Origin: Asterella californica
Lineage: Eukaryota > Streptophyta > Marchantiopsida > Marchantiales > Aytoniaceae
Assembly (NCBI GenBank): GCA_036924285.1
Contig: JAYKYS010000014.1
Location: forward strand, 5,518,001-5,582,000
Direction: 5' to 3'
DNA: 64,000 nucleotides
Positions 60,621 through 64,000 of this stretch are shown here, piece by piece; within the stretch, counting starts at the first letter, position 1, and each line of letters begins with the position of its first letter. Position numbers and translations under genes: made by a program. The notes beneath the pieces are model-generated. The model made no database searches, was not told the DNA's origin, and was given only the letters and a program-made list of their open reading frames with translations.

Positions 60621-62329
60621 TAGTGTACATAGTAGTTTAGTGAGCAGTGGTTCTCAGACTTGTACGTTTTGAAGCGCGGCATTGGAGTCAAATTTTATGG
60701 GTTATTTCTTACTCTCTCTGTGTTTTTAAATATTTTTAAAAAATAAAATTTAAAAGTTTAAAAATATAAAATATAATGTATATTTCATAATCTCGTTGCG
60801 ACTTCCCGCTTGTCCTTTTCCCCTCCCCGGCCGGATGTATGCTTTGGATGCATATTCGGTCGCTGAATAAATCGTGCTTTTCGCTTAAAATTTTCTCTTA
60901 GAACTTATACGGCATACATGAACATTAATCCGCGCTCAAGTGCGATGCGGGCCGGGTGGTAGGTGTTCGAGCGAGTAAGCGCATGGGAATGAGAGTTCCC
61001 AACGTTCCCAATGAGCCGGTGATGCCGGATTTGTGCAATGATATCTCGACGTAATCTGAGAGAGCGTGACGGCTTCAGGTTCGGGATTCGCTAAGGTACA
61101 GTATGCGTAGAGGATCGGGGGATGCTATCCTTGTCCGGATGGTCCTTCCCGAGCAGGGGTGGCGGGCGAACCAAGAGACGGGCAACAACTGCAGACCTGG
61201 AGTCTGAAGAGCGAGGAGGACGAGTCAGCCACGCGGTTCGTTGAATTTCCTTCCGCTGCTAAACCGTGCGGCGGAGACGGGAACGGAGAAGGATGGACGG
61301 AAGGACGGGCCGTACCAGGACCGAAAGACTGTTACGAGCGGCACGATGTATAAGCGAGTACCTACTTGGTACTGTGCCTGATTGTTATCCAAATCGGCAG
61401 CTCGAGGTACTGTAATAACGTCTATCACTTTCCCTCGTCAAGTCCGTAGTACCAAGTCTTGACAGGTTTGCTTTTGACAATCTTTCTTTAGTTTCATCCG
61501 TCCGACCGAATATAATGTTTGGCCCTATCGAACAGAAGGCACACCTCCTTACGTTTGCGTTCGAGTTTTCCGTCATAAATTTTGTGTCTATCCAGAATGT
61601 ATTTCTCGTGAATTTCCCAAAGAAACCAGCCGGTACAAAAGTTCTACGGGCAAACTACAGTAGTGACCAACCAGACGGCAAACACGAACGCAAACGTAAT
61701 CTCTCACTACCGTGTGAATAGGTAAACGTGTTCTCGTGTTTCATTTTGTTGTGGAAGTTCTGATTCCTATACCCGCTTATCATTTTAGATTTCTCACCGA
61801 ATACCTTCTACAGCAAGTGAAACGCAATGTGAGGTGACTGAAAGGCGACTCAGGGTGTTTTCGCGTTGACCTCAGTTGCCCGGCGTTTCACTCACGCCGA
61901 CCAGGTCTCTGTGGGACGGAAACGCGAACGCATCACCAAACGTGGCCTTGTGAATGTAGTTTCTCTCAGTAAAGAGTATATGACTAAAGCATCGGAGTAT
62001 ATACTTGTGAGTTAGGTCAAGGTTATGTCCCTACCACGAACTCATAGGGAGTTCTATCTACGCAATGGCTCGCAATGGACATAGATTCTCAAACTGTATG
62101 GAGTCCCTTTCGTAATAACTATGAAAATATTGAGTGAACTGTCATAACAAGATACAAATCAGAAGTCGAAATTCCAACAAACATAACGAGGCTTTGAGTA
62201 TTCTCTAGGGGCATCGTATGAGACTCTCTAAGGTGAGAACTGAAACTGCCTTTCGTCAAACTATATCACGAACAAGCATAAAATGAGTACAAAGTAAATC
62301 ACATATCCGGAACAATATTTGAACTTCGT

Positions 62330-62400
62330 AAACTCCTACTAATAGTAGGAGGTTTACAAGTTTAACTCTTACTCCTGTTAGTAGGAGATTAAAGTCCATC
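62330..62400. repeat. Two short inverted repeats built on tcctact
   Basis: ctcctactaatagtaggag near 62332-62350 is a near-perfect palindrome with nine-base arms. About 35 bases on, actcctgttagtaggag repeats the design less perfectly. Confidence 0.6.
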
Positions 62401-62740
62401 AGTTGGAGATTAATGGTTCCAAATTTGAGTCACGTTCTTAAATGTGTTTTTCAAATGATCAATAAATTTCACGAGTGTCAAACTGCTGCTTCTAATTTAC
62501 ACAAGAGAGTACAATTTTCCAGCCAAGAAGTGAACACTGAGAGCAAACTCAGAATAGGAATCGAAAACATGGAAGTAGTCAATCGTTACACTTGAGTTAA
62601 CCTTATCGTCCCGCTTTATCTATAAGGCTATACAATCACAAAGGGAACAGAGATAGGTTAACTGGTACCAAATGGTCATCAATACTATTTCTTGATAGTT
62701 TAGTGATGGTCAGAAGAGGCAGAGAAGGGTTTATCAGAGC

Positions 62741-63110
62741 TCAACTACAAAGAATCTTGTGCAAGTGACTCACATGGCTTTCTGAACCATATTGTCGCAT
62801 GAAGGACTGATCCCGAGTGTAATCTGCCCCCATGAACCAAATCTCTCCACAAGTCAAGGCCGTTGATGCATATGGTACTTTTATGCCGTACACACATGGA
62901 GAATCTTCGGCCACAAAAATGCGGGACCAGTTGGTTGTAAACTTCCCATCTACCTTCCGAAAAAGAAGGCGCAGGGGAAGCAAACTTACTAGCGAGTGCA
63001 TTCATGAATCGGACATAGACGTCTTCCTCGGTAACTGATATTGAGTGCACGTATTCGATTGCTTGTCCACGGTAAACGATCCTATTCATGTTCGCTGCGG
63101 GTATGGTTTT
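62741..63110 (-). CDS. Possible 3' part of an unknown minus-strand gene
   Basis: Minus strand: from about 63110 to 62990 a frame reads Tyr-Val-His-Ser-Ile-Ser-Val-Thr-Glu-Glu-Asp-Val-Tyr-Val-Arg-Phe, then ends at a good donor (GTAAGT, 62989-62984). From 62949 to the stop at 62741 a frame of protein-like composition continues in phase if the acceptor ...GGTAG is used. The implied intron is only 40 bases, short for a plant, so a frameshift is the other reading. I do not recognise the protein. The duplicated block upstream (63239-63945) has a minus frame that may be an earlier exon. Confidence 0.3.
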
Positions 63111-63238
63111 TGTTTTAGAGAAAGGCAACAGTACAGTACGCCTACCTTCGCTGCGGGTATGGTGTACTCATAAGGCAGGAGGCAATGGAGTGAGCTTTTC
63201 CCACACCACACCACCCACCATGATGAGGCCACTGAATT

Positions 63239-63604
63239 CCAGAAGCCAAAGCCGCATACAGTCGAAGGCAATGTATGGCTAAAAGAAAAGAGCTGCCGAA
63301 GAAGAGTTTGTCTTTTGGTGGTACGCACTCCCATACGCCTGCATCTAAACCACAGATCACAGCACGACTCCCAGAGTATATAAGTACCTTTGTTTTCTCA
63401 TCGCGAACTATTGTCATTTGGGTGGTACTCTGAGATTTCTATCTCTATGCTATAGACATAGTGGTGACACATGAGAGAGGGAGGGGGTACTGCGCTATTT
63501 TGCTTGTGATATGCCCTTGCCACCACCAACTTAATGTAACCAAAAAATTACAGGACACTGTAGCCTGTATTGTAGTACTCTGTACATGAGATCATGAGAT
63601 CTGT
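63239..63604 (-). repeat. 366-bp tandem duplication, unit 1
   Basis: From ccagaagcc at 63239 the sequence repeats at 63605. The minus strand of the unit carries an open frame starting Met-Thr-Ile-Val-Arg-Asp-Glu at about 63417, with Cys-Gly-Leu-Asp-Ala-Gly and Trp-Glu-Cys-Val-Pro-Pro. The latter resembles the Trp-x2-Leu/Val-Pro-Pro phrase of kelch repeats, but one phrase is not enough to assign a family. Confidence 0.85.
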
Positions 63605-63945
63605 CCAGAAGCCAAAGCCGCATACAGACGAAGGCAAGGTATGGCTAAAAGAGAAGAGCTGCCGAAGAAGAGTTTGTTTTTTGGTGGTACGCACTCCCAT
63701 ACGCCTGCATCTAAACCACAGATCACAGCACGACTCCCAGTGTATATAAGTACCTTTGTTTTCTCATCTCGAACTATTGTCATTTGGCTGGTACTCTGAG
63801 ATTTCTATCTCTATGCTATAGACATATGAGAGAGGGAGGGGGTACTGCGCTATTTTGCTTGCACCACCAACTTAATGTAACCAAAAAATACAGGTCACTG
63901 TAGCCTGTATTGTAGTACTCTGTACGTGAGATCATGAAAGGTCGG
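63605..63945 (-). repeat. 366-bp tandem duplication, unit 2
   Basis: A near-identical copy of the previous unit. A small deletion has removed part of the gtggtgacac and gatatgcccttgcc stretches. The minus frame from 63783 is preserved, with only a few amino-acid changes against unit 1. Confidence 0.85.
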
Positions 63946-64000
63946 AGTACCCTGCCGGGACTGCCCTCTCTGGGGTAGACACAATAACATTCGGACAGTT

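Larger units (their letters stand above)
60128..62740. other. Intergenic DNA, with a GC-rich island near 60940-61330
   Basis: The island stands out from AT-rich flanks but shows no domain. A hairpin at 60569-60620 and two repeated inverted motifs near 62330-62390 are noted. The open frame at 61159-61353 begins with ATG inside the island but has no recognisable family. Confidence 0.4.

Noticed and set aside
1..64000. CRISPR array or bacterial operon
   Set aside because: No regularly spaced direct repeats with unique spacers, and the gene structure is eukaryotic.

Overview
The window reads as nuclear DNA of a land plant or close streptophyte relative. It is AT-rich and gene-poor, its one clear gene has many short GT-AG introns, and the rest is mostly decayed plant-type transposons: a Mutator-like element, an L1-type LINE with a zf-RVT finger, and Ty3/gypsy pieces. 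The gene's closest relative that I can recall is Arabidopsis RECQ5. The unusual reverse transcriptase near 50.3-53.1 kb is of a kind I associate with algae, bryophytes and lycophytes, so a non-seed plant is my guess. The species cannot be fixed from sequence alone.

Layout. 1-3.7 kb: a diverged 1.4-kb direct duplication of unknown nature, each copy ending in a tRNA-like A-box/B-box stretch. 4.8-5.6 kb: a minus-strand gypsy pol remnant. 6.7-16.0 kb: the only confidently intact gene, a 22-exon minus-strand RecQ helicase of the RECQL4/plant RECQ5 type, which I spliced by hand to a 1,480-residue open frame. It begins with an Sld2-like motif and carries a SAP-like motif, which suggests a replication-initiation helicase. 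Its upstream region holds an E2F-type site. 16.56-25.79 kb: a complete Mutator-like element with 62-bp terminal inverted repeats and a perfect 10-bp target duplication, inserted about 0.5 kb upstream of the helicase start. Its transposase is dead and it has a second, opposing two-exon ORF. 25.8-41.4 kb: AT-rich DNA with LTR-like repeats and two opposed gypsy remnants, one inserted into the other. 41.48-45.54 kb: a 5'-truncated L1-type LINE on the minus strand with a 16-bp target duplication, inserted into a short open frame. 45.6-50.3 kb: intergenic DNA. 50.3-53.1 kb: the decayed reverse-transcriptase element, which carries a 45-bp inverted duplication of its own coding DNA. 53.1-62.7 kb: intergenic DNA with a Tourist-type MITE, paired palindromes and low-complexity sequence. 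62.7-64.0 kb: possible minus-strand gene pieces with a 366-bp tandem duplication.

The helicase is the only part with a clear cellular role. The in-frame stops of the Mutator-like transposase can all be explained by C-to-T change on one strand or the other, as expected for methylated, silenced DNA. I found no tRNA, rRNA or CRISPR array.
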